From the NCBI RefSeq assembly GCF_048593165.1, contig NZ_CP184271.1: a stretch of 64,000 nt of DNA; one strand, given 5' to 3'. Origin of the DNA: Pectobacterium sp013449375. GTDB lineage: Bacteria; Pseudomonadota; Gammaproteobacteria; Enterobacterales; Enterobacteriaceae. The translations under genes were made by a program, and so were the position numbers. Below are positions 1 through 7,003 of the stretch, one piece after another; the first letter of the stretch is position 1, and every line of letters begins with the position of its first letter. The notes under the pieces were generated by a model, which saw nothing but the letters and a program-made list of their open reading frames with translations, was not told where the DNA came from and did not search any database.

Positions 1-1090
1 GGAACGTGTTATCCGACTCGTTATAGGCATATTTGGCAAAGGCTTTCAGGCCATCGGTTGTCCACGTCAGAAGCTCTTTGCCTTCCGCCCCTAAATCTTT
101 ACCCAACTGGAGCTGCATAAGCGCATTTTCGGAATAGATCGTACTGGTGCGTCCTTTCAGCATCATATTGCCTTCCAGCGCGGTGGGGCCGAATTCCGGG
201 CCAAACTGACGCTGGGCGCGATCGCCGTATTTGGAATGCGTATCGGCATCGTCGGTGGTTTCATCACGCTTCAGCGCCTGCGTAAACTGATACACGCCGA
301 GCCCGGTTGCTTTGTCGCGCGGTAAAACGTACTGCTGTGCCAGACGTTTTGCCCAGACCAGCGCGCCGTCTTCTTTATTGTATTTGTACAGCAGCGAGGC
401 GGAATAGATCAGATCGTTACCCGCATTCAGGAAGCTGAGGCCTTTGGTGGCGAAGAAGGGCGGCTGTTGCTCAAACGGGCTTTGCCAGAGTGCGCCCATT
501 TTTTGCCCGTATTTGCCGTGGCGACTGGTTTCCATGATCTTCCAGTCATAAACGTGCGCATTCCAGAAACCGCGGATAAAGCGTGCCGTTGCGTCTTTAT
601 CGACGCTGAACATCAAATCGTAGTAGGGATAGGCATTTTTCAGCTCATGCACCATCTCTTTTTCGCTGGGGCCTTCCGGTTGCAGCGTTTTTAAATCAAC
701 GAAACGGTGGCCGCCCCAAATCAGCAGGCCACTCTCATCCTGATAGTGCTGGAAATGATATTTCACAATCGCTTCGGCACGCTGCTTATAGCTGGGATTG
801 CCGCTCAGGTTGCTGAGCCCGACCAGCACGCGCATCAGGTTTTGCTGCGCGGAAAAATTAGATAACACGGCGTGGCGACCATCAGGGAAGATCCACTCCA
901 TTTGTTTGCCCGTGCGAGGATCGACACCATCAGCAAGTAATGGTGTAGGCGACTGGCCGTGATAGTGGTCACCGGCTTTGGTCAGCACATTATCAACATA
1001 CTGATTGACGATAGTGAGGCGGTCTGGTGTGGCGGCGCTGGCCTGTAAAGCAACCAGACCAGCAAGGAGCGACAGCGCAAATTTTTTCAT
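1..1090 (-). CDS. Periplasmic pectate lyase, polysaccharide lyase family 2 (3' end outside window)
   Basis: Exported endo/exo pectate lyase that would cut oligogalacturonates entering through the adjacent porins. The visible 363 residues start MKKFALSLLAGLVALQASA, a clean signal peptide, so this is the periplasmic type and not cytoplasmic PelW. Family PL2 (for example Yersinia YePL2A) binds manganese through two His and one Glu and uses an Arg as base. Here H128, E149, R190 and H191 sit with exactly the spacing recalled for H109, E130, R171 and H172 of YePL2A. It is the last gene of a leftward group after two KdgM-like porins. A terminator-like hairpin separates it from them, so its level may be lower. 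The C-terminal third lies beyond position 1. Confidence 0.88.
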   Translation of the reverse strand, partial: MKKFALSLLAGLVALQASAATPDRLTIVNQYVDNVLTKAGDHYHGQSPTPLLADGVDPRTGKQMEWIFPDGRHAVLSNFSAQQNLMRVLVGLSNLSGNPSYKQRAEAIVKYHFQHYQDESGLLIWGGHRFVDLKTLQPEGPSEKEMVHELKNAYPYYDLMFSVDKDATARFIRGFWNAHVYDWKIMETSRHGKYGQKMGALWQSPFEQQPPFFATKGLSFLNAGNDLIYSASLLYKYNKEDGALVWAKRLAQQYVLPRDKATGLGVYQFTQALKRDETTDDADTHSKYGDRAQRQFGPEFGPTALEGNMMLKGRTSTIYSENALMQLQLGKDLGAEGKELLTWTTDGLKAFAKYAYNESDNTF

Positions 1091-1119
1091 TTTTATCTAC
1101 CTGTATAGCTTGTAATAAA

Positions 1120-1146
1120 GGGATCCTGCTTGGTGAACAGGATCCC
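1120..1146 (-). terminator. Intercistronic hairpin / attenuator between porin and pectate lyase
   Basis: Perfect 9-bp inverted repeat GGGATCCTG / CAGGATCCC with a 9-nt loop. On the minus strand it is followed by CTTTATTA. It lies between the second porin and the PL2 lyase and probably reduces read-through into the lyase. The T-run is short, so partial termination or mRNA end protection are both possible. Confidence 0.5.
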
Positions 1147-1195
1147 CGAGAAACATGGCATAGCAGTCAGTTATTGTTAGAACGCTAAGTCGTGG

Positions 1196-1948
1196 TTAGA
1201 ACGTATAGGTGAAGCCGACTTTCCCTTTTCCTTCACGCGATTTCACGTCGCGCCCGCTGGCGACATCTTCAACGCCAATGTGTGCTGTCCAGTTGTCGTT
1301 GATGGTGTAAGACACATCAAAATCCTGCTGATAGTCATGCTTTTTATTGTTTTGCAGCACGTAATCGGCGTGATAGTAGTAAGCGGTGTACGCCAGCGTG
1401 AAGTTATCGAAACCTTTGTAGGCCACGCCCGCTTCATAGCGGTGACGATGGGTGTCATCATCCGTGCTGCTGCGTTTGTTGCGGGTGATTTTTCTGAGGT
1501 CATAGCGATATTGCGCATGGAGATCCGTCTTGTCAGTGACAGCCCAGGTGAGTTTTAAACCTGGCGTATAACGTGCACCGGGACTCTGGCTGGCACCAAT
1601 GTCGCCTACGATACCTTCACCGCTGGTACCGCCGGAGTAGAAGCGCGCTTCCAGATTCGGCGTCAGGGTTAATTCAGGCGTCAAACTGTAGGCATAGCCA
1701 GTATAAAAAGCATAAGAATTCGAGACGACATCATCAATGGTCAGATCTTTATTCTTATTATAAAAGTTCAGCTCAACGCCAACGTACAGGCCATTATCCA
1801 TAAAATGCCGCATGCCAATTTCATCGCCGTGGTAGCGATTCATGGTTCCCCAGCTATGTTCATAGCTGAGTTTGGTATCAGAGGCAGAAGCGGAAATAGC
1901 ATAAATTTGGGCAAAGAGAATACCGGCCACAAGGTAGCGTTTTTTCAT
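1196..1948 (-). CDS. KdgM-family oligogalacturonate-specific outer membrane porin
   Basis: Small monomeric beta-barrel porin (250 residues, usual size for KdgM/NanC family) for acidic oligosaccharides. Signal peptide MKKRYLVAGILFAQIYAISASA, then alternating amphipathic strands, many Tyr/Arg/Lys residues facing a narrow anion-selective pore, and the typical C-terminal strand ending VGFTYTF. The start chosen is the second possible Met, because the upstream ATG lies at the wrong place for the signal peptide and has no ribosome site. It is paralogous to the porin just upstream (common features: YEHSW/YEHNW start, RYRYD strand, KVGF end). Likely role: uptake of pectin fragments for the PL2 lyase. 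Specificity for galacturonate oligomers is inferred from context. Confidence 0.85.
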   Translation of the reverse strand: MKKRYLVAGILFAQIYAISASASDTKLSYEHSWGTMNRYHGDEIGMRHFMDNGLYVGVELNFYNKNKDLTIDDVVSNSYAFYTGYAYSLTPELTLTPNLEARFYSGGTSGEGIVGDIGASQSPGARYTPGLKLTWAVTDKTDLHAQYRYDLRKITRNKRSSTDDDTHRHRYEAGVAYKGFDNFTLAYTAYYYHADYVLQNNKKHDYQQDFDVSYTINDNWTAHIGVEDVASGRDVKSREGKGKVGFTYTF

Positions 1949-2042
1949 TATGGGCACCATTAATATTGGTCGTTAATTGTGAAAACTGTGCGCTGATAGA
2001 CAAAATTCATTCATGAATTCATTTTCTTCATCAACACTGCAC

Positions 2043-2059
2043 GAAATACAGCGTATTTC
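2043..2059. repeat. Short perfect inverted repeat in the porin-porin gap
   Basis: GAAATAC-AGC-GTATTTC, 7+3+7 bp, lies 22 bp downstream of the first porin stop codon and 95 bp upstream of the second porin. It is flanked by AT-rich DNA (TTTTATAAAAT). It could be an mRNA hairpin or a regulator site. It does not fit the KdgR spacing (GAAAC-N3-GTTTC). Confidence 0.35.
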
Positions 2060-2080
2060 TTTTATAAAATCTGGTATTTC

Positions 2081-2899
2081 TTAGAAAACGTAGTTGAAAC
2101 CAACTTTGATTTTCCCCTGACGGCTTGATGATGTGCTGGATTTGTTAATATCATCATACTCAATGTAAGGAGTTAGCTGTTTGTTTAACTTATATTGAAC
2201 TTTGAACTGATGCTCATAGTCCGTTTTACCATTGTCATAGACTGCATATTCTTTTTCCGTGAATTCACCCTTGCTATATTTGTACGACTTGGTGATGTTG
2301 TCGCCAATATAGTAGTTAAAGACGTAAGTCAAACTAATATTGTTGAATCCTGAATAGGTGACGCCGGTATCTAAGCGATGACGCCCAACGTCGGATGATG
2401 ACAAATAGGATTCCCCAGCGTGGCCATATTTATCGGATGCGGAAATAGTCGAATAACGCGAACTACGTGACGGCTTTTTGTAATCATAACGATAGCGTGC
2501 ATAGGTAGACCAGTCACTGTTGATGCGATAGTTATATTTCAGCCCAGGTTGATAGGATATACTTGAATTTCCAATGGAAACTTCCATGCTGGGGGTTAAG
2601 GTCGCGGCCTTGCTGAGTTTGAAGTCTTTGCCGATTACCATGCCGCCAGAGCCGCCTTGCATATCGTCATAGGCAACGTCGTAGTTGCGATTTCCACCCG
2701 CTGACGTACTGAATTTGACTTCGTACGACCAGCCGTTGGTTTTTTTATGGACGAGTTTGATGGAATCTGAGTGGCGGCGGTCTTCCGTCTTCCAGTTGTG
2801 TTCATACTGGAAGGTGGTTTTGCCGTCGGTTTCTGCCTGAGTGAGGAAAGGAGCGAATCCGGCACAAACGATGAGTAGGTTACGTGTGTATATTTTCAT
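2081..2899 (-). CDS. KdgM-family oligogalacturonate-specific outer membrane porin (first of tandem pair)
   Basis: 272-residue KdgM-type porin, first gene of the leftward porin-porin-PL2 lyase group. Signal peptide of about 22 residues (MKIYTRNLLIVCAGFAPFLTQA), then strands such as FQYEHNWKTEDRRHSD, STYARYRYDYKKPSR and a C-terminal VGFNYVF. The long run of Ser/Tyr/Arg in the middle differs from the downstream paralogue, so the two may prefer oligomers of different length. The upstream gap holds a KdgR-like operator and a candidate promoter about 320-350 bp away, consistent with derepression by pectin catabolites. Family assignment is firm; substrate is inferred. Confidence 0.86.
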   Translation of the reverse strand: MKIYTRNLLIVCAGFAPFLTQAETDGKTTFQYEHNWKTEDRRHSDSIKLVHKKTNGWSYEVKFSTSAGGNRNYDVAYDDMQGGSGGMVIGKDFKLSKAATLTPSMEVSIGNSSISYQPGLKYNYRINSDWSTYARYRYDYKKPSRSSRYSTISASDKYGHAGESYLSSSDVGRHRLDTGVTYSGFNNISLTYVFNYYIGDNITKSYKYSKGEFTEKEYAVYDNGKTDYEHQFKVQYKLNKQLTPYIEYDDINKSSTSSSRQGKIKVGFNYVF

Positions 2900-3229
2900 T
2901 CTGTCTTTCTCTTTCTTAATGAATAAATAATATTACTGGCGCGTGCAGTCTCTATCTTTAAAACCAGACAGTGGATACCGTTTTTGGGCGTAAAAATAGA
3001 ATCACCATAAATAATGATGACGCCATTAATAATGTCAGGCAGGGCGAATACCCTAGTCAATCAGGTTTCTATCAATTCATTTACGCTTCCTTATATACGG
3101 TGTTGCTTGCGCGTCTTTCAATCAGCGAAATGGCTTAGGCTGAGGTGTGAATGTCGATAATTTAAAACGCTTACTGGTTTTTCTAATTATCATCAGACTT
3201 GATAATTAGGTCGTGTGGCATTATGGTGA

Positions 3230-3250
3230 AAAGGAAACGCTGTTTCATTT
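3230..3250 (-). promoter_or_regulatory. KdgR-type operator overlapping a leftward promoter
   Basis: Near-perfect palindrome AAAGGAAAC-GCT-GTTTCATTT. The KdgR consensus recalled is AAATGAAAC-N3-GTTTCATTT, so one base differs. Read on the minus strand, ATGAAA (inside the box) and CATAAT (3220-3225, complement) form a -35/-10 pair with a 17-bp spacer. Transcription would start near 3213 and leave a leader of about 310 nt before the first porin. The rest of the 2900-3525 gap is AT-rich with no convincing ORF. Confidence 0.7.
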
Positions 3251-3525
3251 ATGCTGATCACACATTTGGTTACTGATTGAAATTTTTTGTAATCATTTAG
3301 TCTGGTTATTGTAAGGATAAGGAAGGGGAGTAACGACGATCGTTGTTGTCAGATTGAGGGGAATATCTCTTGAACGTTAATGATGATGGTGATATGAAAT
3401 TTAACAACCGTTAACCGATTATCTGTCTTCTTCTCTGCATCATTCCGTGAAGATTCGACGGGAAGCGATTTCCATAAAAATGAATAAGCGACCAGTAGCT
3501 ATCAAATACTCCTGAATATTTTCAG

Positions 3526-3553
3526 GGAACCTATCTCGTTTTCATTCCACTCA
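3526..3553 (+). promoter_or_regulatory. hrp box (HrpL-dependent promoter)
   Basis: GGAACC (3526-3531), 15-bp spacer, CCACTCA (3547-3553). This matches the hrp box GGAACC-N15/16-CCACNNA used by the ECF sigma factor HrpL in plant-pathogenic Gammaproteobacteria. It points at the hrpK gene, whose start is about 105 bp downstream. Confidence 0.88.
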
Positions 3554-3658
3554 CTTATACCTGTCATCCTGCTAACGGCAAGCTTGCTGGCTTTTCTGTG
3601 CTCGGATGAGGCGGGGGATCCGTTTGTTAATCCTGACAACAGCAGAATGGGGGCGTGA

Positions 3659-5443
3659 ATGATCAATCGTATTGAGGGCGGAAGCCGTTGGGGAAATGCC
3701 GCGCCTTTGCCCGCGCAGCACAATACCGAGGTGAGTCGGTTGAGTGGACCATCGGCCGCATTGCCCACTGCACGGCCAGGTTCGCGTTCAATCGATTTTG
3801 GCGAGGCGTCGCCGAGCATGTCGCCAGTCTCTTCTGACTTGAGAACAATGGCACCAGCGCTCGCATTACCTACCATGCAAATTGCTGACCGTTCACTGAT
3901 TGCAGAACCCAAACCGCCCGTCGCTCTTCAGGCGATAGATAGCTCGGTGCACAGTAATGCCAAAGCGTTGGAGAAATGGTCGGCGCTGTTGAGCGATCTG
4001 CCAGAAAATGAACGCGAGAAGGCGGCAAAGGCGCTGAATCGCCCGCTGGCGGCGGCGAAAATGCTACAGGAGGGGGGGAAGAACGCAGAAAAGGCGCTCG
4101 TTTATCTGCGTGAAAATCCCGCCATCTACACGGCGATGGATACGGCAAAAGACGGCGGCAGAGCCGACGGACATATCTCGAATCAGGATACGAAATCCTT
4201 TATTAAAAACATGGAGCAACGCGCCAGCGAGGCGAGTCATGCGATGAAGGAATATAGGGATAAAAATCCAACGGCCGATGCGCAGTCGCTGCGGTTAGTA
4301 CAATCTTCCGCGCTTTTGCTGGCCAACGAACCGCTGCTGAACGCCGCCGATGCCAAAAAATCCTACGTGGATTCTCCGCCGAAAGAGAACGATCGCACCA
4401 GCACACTGACTGACCTGAACGCGATTATGACCGACAACCCGACGCTGTCGCCTCAGTTAAAAGCGGCTGCCCGGCTGTGGTCGCACCCTGGGTTATTCGG
4501 GATTCTGGAACATGCGGATGTCAAAGGGGAGAAACTGGCGCGAGTTCCGCATGATGGCAAACTGATGATGAAGGACATGAAAAGCTGGATTCGTGAACAA
4601 GCGCCGGTAAGCAGTCAGGAAACGGCGGATACGCTACACAATGCGGCGGCGTTGGGGCTGGCGGCAAAAACCGATATCAGCCAGTTGAATGAGGCGGTTT
4701 TTACCCAGCCGCAGCAGTACAGCGGGGCGCAAAAGTCGGCGACGCTGGTCAAACTGCAACAAACGCTGGAACAGGTGATGGCGGGGCGGGAATATCGGAA
4801 TACCGAAGAAACAGAAAAGGTATTACATCAACGTATTGAAGCACTACAGAAAGACGGGGATGTGATTCAGCATTTTGAGCAGGCGGTACCGCGTGAGGTA
4901 AACACTATTTTACTGTCCGATCCATTGCTCGCGCAGGCGGCGATGAGCCAACGTTTCTCTACGGCGTCACCGGCAGCCTCGCGAACGGTTGGGCTTGATA
5001 CCGCACTTTCGGCTGCACCCCATGCGGGATCGGGAGTAAAAAGCGATGCGCAGGCGGTGAAAGAGGCCGGTCGCAGCGTGATGAGTTTTGCTAAATCGTC
5101 GCTGCACGCAGAGGATTTAACCAAAGCCGCAGGGAGTAGAACGGCCATTGGATTGGCTGGCAAAGCGGGCGCAGCGATTGCCGGAAAGGTGGTGGGGGCT
5201 ATCGCCGGTGAAGCCGCTGGTGCGGCGGCGGCTTCTGCCGTTGGCGCGGCGGCGGCTTCTGCCGTTGGCGCGGCAGCAGGGCCGATAGGATGGGCAGTGA
5301 GCGGGGCGCTCAGCATCGGCATGGGGATTGCGGAACTGGTGAATTTCTTCAATGCCAAAAGCAAGCTCAAACACCGGCGGGAAGATTTTGCCAAAACGGT
5401 TAATCCCGCGCTGGAACAGTTCAATATTCCTAAACCGCGCTGA
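3659..5443 (+). CDS. hrpK: HrpK/HrpF-like type III secretion translocator or effector
   Basis: 594-residue protein of the HrpK/HrpF/NopX type, secreted by the Hrp type III system and in related pathogens thought to help translocate effectors across the plant membrane. It has no Sec signal. The N-terminus is Ser/Pro/Ala-rich, as in type III substrates. Residues 161-177 (DTAKDGGRADGHISNQD) form an EF-hand-like calcium loop typical of the family. Residues about 500-565 are an Ala/Gly-rich stretch able to cross membranes (AAIAGKVVGAIAG, GWAVSGALSIGMGIAEL). A stop codon immediately precedes the ATG in frame, so the start is fixed. A perfect hrp box lies upstream. No other hrp gene is in this window, so this is an outlying member of the regulon. 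It is shorter than Pseudomonas HrpK (about 790 residues). Confidence 0.8.
   Translation: MINRIEGGSRWGNAAPLPAQHNTEVSRLSGPSAALPTARPGSRSIDFGEASPSMSPVSSDLRTMAPALALPTMQIADRSLIAEPKPPVALQAIDSSVHSNAKALEKWSALLSDLPENEREKAAKALNRPLAAAKMLQEGGKNAEKALVYLRENPAIYTAMDTAKDGGRADGHISNQDTKSFIKNMEQRASEASHAMKEYRDKNPTADAQSLRLVQSSALLLANEPLLNAADAKKSYVDSPPKENDRTSTLTDLNAIMTDNPTLSPQLKAAARLWSHPGLFGILEHADVKGEKLARVPHDGKLMMKDMKSWIREQAPVSSQETADTLHNAAALGLAAKTDISQLNEAVFTQPQQYSGAQKSATLVKLQQTLEQVMAGREYRNTEETEKVLHQRIEALQKDGDVIQHFEQAVPREVNTILLSDPLLAQAAMSQRFSTASPAASRTVGLDTALSAAPHAGSGVKSDAQAVKEAGRSVMSFAKSSLHAEDLTKAAGSRTAIGLAGKAGAAIAGKVVGAIAGEAAGAAAASAVGAAAASAVGAAAGPIGWAVSGALSIGMGIAELVNFFNAKSKLKHRREDFAKTVNPALEQFNIPKPR
5222..5269 (+). 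repeat. 24-bp tandem repeat (two identical copies) inside hrpK
   Basis: Two identical 24-bp units, 5222-5245 and 5246-5269, each encoding AAAASAVG in frame. They lie in the Ala/Gly-rich membrane stretch. Slippage would change the protein by 8 residues without a frameshift. Confidence 0.85.
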
Positions 5444-5483
5444 TGCGCTCGCTTAAATTTCAAAGCATGAGATTTTGAACGCA

Positions 5484-5660
5484 TTAGATTTCAAAACCGG
5501 GAGCGACTTCTTTCACGGGTTTTTTACACTCTTCGGGCTTGGGTTGATTCGCCGGGAGGTTTTTACAGTCAGGCGCAAAGGGATTCAACGCATCGCGATT
5601 CAGATAGAGCACAAACAGGATCAGCAGGATGAGGGGGATCAGAATACGTTTTCTTTTCAT
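5484..5660 (-). CDS. Small single-pass membrane protein, 58 residues, unknown
   Basis: Reading leftward from the ATG complement at 5658-5660: MKRKRILIPLILLILFVLYL followed by NRDALNPFAPDCKNLPANQP and KPEECKKPVKEVAPGFEI, then TAA. One N-terminal membrane helix with a positively charged start (inside), then about 38 polar residues with two Cys and many Pro, probably periplasmic. I do not recognise the family. It is convergent with hrpK and divergent from the oxidoreductase gene. The Lys/Arg-then-Leu/Ile design and coherent tail argue for a real gene. The ribosome site is weak. Its opposite-strand frame also stays open (5475-5720) but reads as unstructured sequence. Confidence 0.6.
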   Translation of the reverse strand: MKRKRILIPLILLILFVLYLNRDALNPFAPDCKNLPANQPKPEECKKPVKEVAPGFEI

Positions 5661-5804
5661 GGTTATCTTTGGTTGCGTTGCAGAAAATGTGGATATGTTA
5701 AAAAACAGGAAAAATTCTAACGCGTTACGCGTCTTTTGTCTTTAGCCTGCCCGGTTTCCACCTTATTGTTGTGGTTTGGCATGGCGACATCGGCAGAGGT
5801 GAAG

Positions 5805-6812
5805 ATGAAAAAGATTCGATTTGCGGCGATTGGGTTAGCGCACAACCACATTTATGACATGTGTCGGCAACTGGTTGATGCAGGAGCGGAACTGGTCGGC
5901 GTGTTCGAGTCCGATCCGCATCATCGGGAAAAATTCATCTCGCTTTTTCCTTCTGTTCCTTTTGCTGATTCTGCGGAGCAACTGATTGCCGATGCGTCTA
6001 TCGATCTTATTGCCTGTGCGGTCATTCCCTGTGACCGAGCCGAACTGGCGCTGCGCACGTTGGATGCAGGCAAAGATTTCTTCACTGCCAAACCGCCGCT
6101 GACCACGCTGGATCAGTTGGATGCTGTCCAGCGTCGGGTCGCGGAAACCGGTCGCAAGTTTGCCGTGTACTTTAATGAACGCATCAATGTGGATAGTGCG
6201 CTGTTTGCTGGTGAACTGGTGCAACGGGGGGAAATTGGTCGCGTGATTCAGACGATCGGCGTTGGACCGCACCGTGAACGCGGCGCGCGGCCTGACTGGT
6301 TTTATCAAAAGCGTCAATACGGCGGGATCCTCTGCGATATCGGTATTCACCAGATTGAACAGTTTCTCTATTTTACCGGCAACACCGATGCACAAGTGGT
6401 GACCAGCCAGACGGCGAATTATCATCATCCGCACCAGCCAGAATTTGAGGATTTTGGTGATGCCATGTTGTTGGGTGACAATGGGGCAACGGGCTATTTT
6501 CGCTGTGACTGGTTTACGCCGGATGGATTGAGCGTCTGGGGCGACGGCCGTCTGACGATACTGGGGACGGAAGGCTACATCGAAATCAGGAAATACGTCG
6601 ATCTGACGCGCGGTGAAAGCAACGTCGTTTATCTGGTTAATGGCAAGGGCGAACAGCGCTTTACCCCCGCAGGCCGCGTCGAACGCGCCTTTTTCCCGGA
6701 TTTTCTGCGTGATTGCCGTGAGCGTACCGAGCTTGCGATGTCGCAAGCGCATATCTTCAAGGCGACGGAGCTGTCGATTCTGGCGCAGCAGGCCGCGAAA
6801 AAGATCGCCTGA
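5805..6812 (+). CDS. Gfo/Idh/MocA family NAD(P)-dependent oxidoreductase
   Basis: 335-residue sugar- or inositol-type dehydrogenase. The N-terminal Rossmann fold begins KKIRFAAIGLAHNHIYDM; the glycine motif is the variant with AHNH after it that occurs in a subgroup of this family. The family motif around the catalytic Lys is AKPPLTT (residues about 95-101), and the C-terminal domain carries DIGIHQIEQFLYFTG, whose His matches the usual GxHxxD region. Start chosen at ATG 5805 because AGAGG lies 5 nt upstream; an earlier in-frame TTG at 5736 adds 23 residues with no family sense. Substrate unknown. It stands alone, before the urea locus. Confidence 0.82.
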   Translation: MKKIRFAAIGLAHNHIYDMCRQLVDAGAELVGVFESDPHHREKFISLFPSVPFADSAEQLIADASIDLIACAVIPCDRAELALRTLDAGKDFFTAKPPLTTLDQLDAVQRRVAETGRKFAVYFNERINVDSALFAGELVQRGEIGRVIQTIGVGPHRERGARPDWFYQKRQYGGILCDIGIHQIEQFLYFTGNTDAQVVTSQTANYHHPHQPEFEDFGDAMLLGDNGATGYFRCDWFTPDGLSVWGDGRLTILGTEGYIEIRKYVDLTRGESNVVYLVNGKGEQRFTPAGRVERAFFPDFLRDCRERTELAMSQAHIFKATELSILAQQAAKKIA

Positions 6813-6947
6813 GAGAAGCATTATCCCTATATCAATGACCCAAGCTTTTTTGCGACCGTGCTCCGAGATGGCGCACGGTTGTTCCTTTTCCGTGCATCGC
6901 AATACGGTGATTTATTTTAACGGCATATAAATCAATGAAATAAAAGC

Positions 6948-6963
6948 TGGCATGGTTTTCGCT
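6948..6963 (+). promoter_or_regulatory. Sigma-54-type promoter of the urea utilisation locus
   Basis: TGGCATGGTTTTCGCT matches the sigma-54 pattern TGGCAY-R-N4-TTGCW with one mismatch and correct GG-to-GC spacing. Transcription would begin near 6974, 30 nt before the allophanate hydrolase ATG. A loose NtrC-like dyad (TGCATC...GGTGAT, 6893-6910) lies upstream with a spacer 2 bp longer than usual. The 6813-7003 gap holds nothing else. Confidence 0.62.
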
Positions 6964-7003
6964 TTAGTGAATTCAATCTTGTATACCAGATGGGATTCAC
7001 ATC

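Noticed and set aside
2043..2059. Reading the porin-gap dyad as a KdgR box
   Set aside because: The arms GAAAT/ATTTC are separated by 7 bases, whereas KdgR needs GAAAC-N3-GTTTC.
5475..5720. 81-codon plus-strand frame before the oxidoreductase
   Set aside because: The opposite strand encodes a much more protein-like 58-residue membrane protein over the same bases.
5835..6902. 355-codon minus-strand frame across the oxidoreductase
   Set aside because: Mirror of a clear Gfo/Idh/MocA gene; its composition is that of an antisense shadow.
6813..7003. Possible guanidine-I riboswitch before atzF
   Set aside because: The ykkC-type conserved blocks are not visible, and a sigma-54 promoter lies where the aptamer would be.
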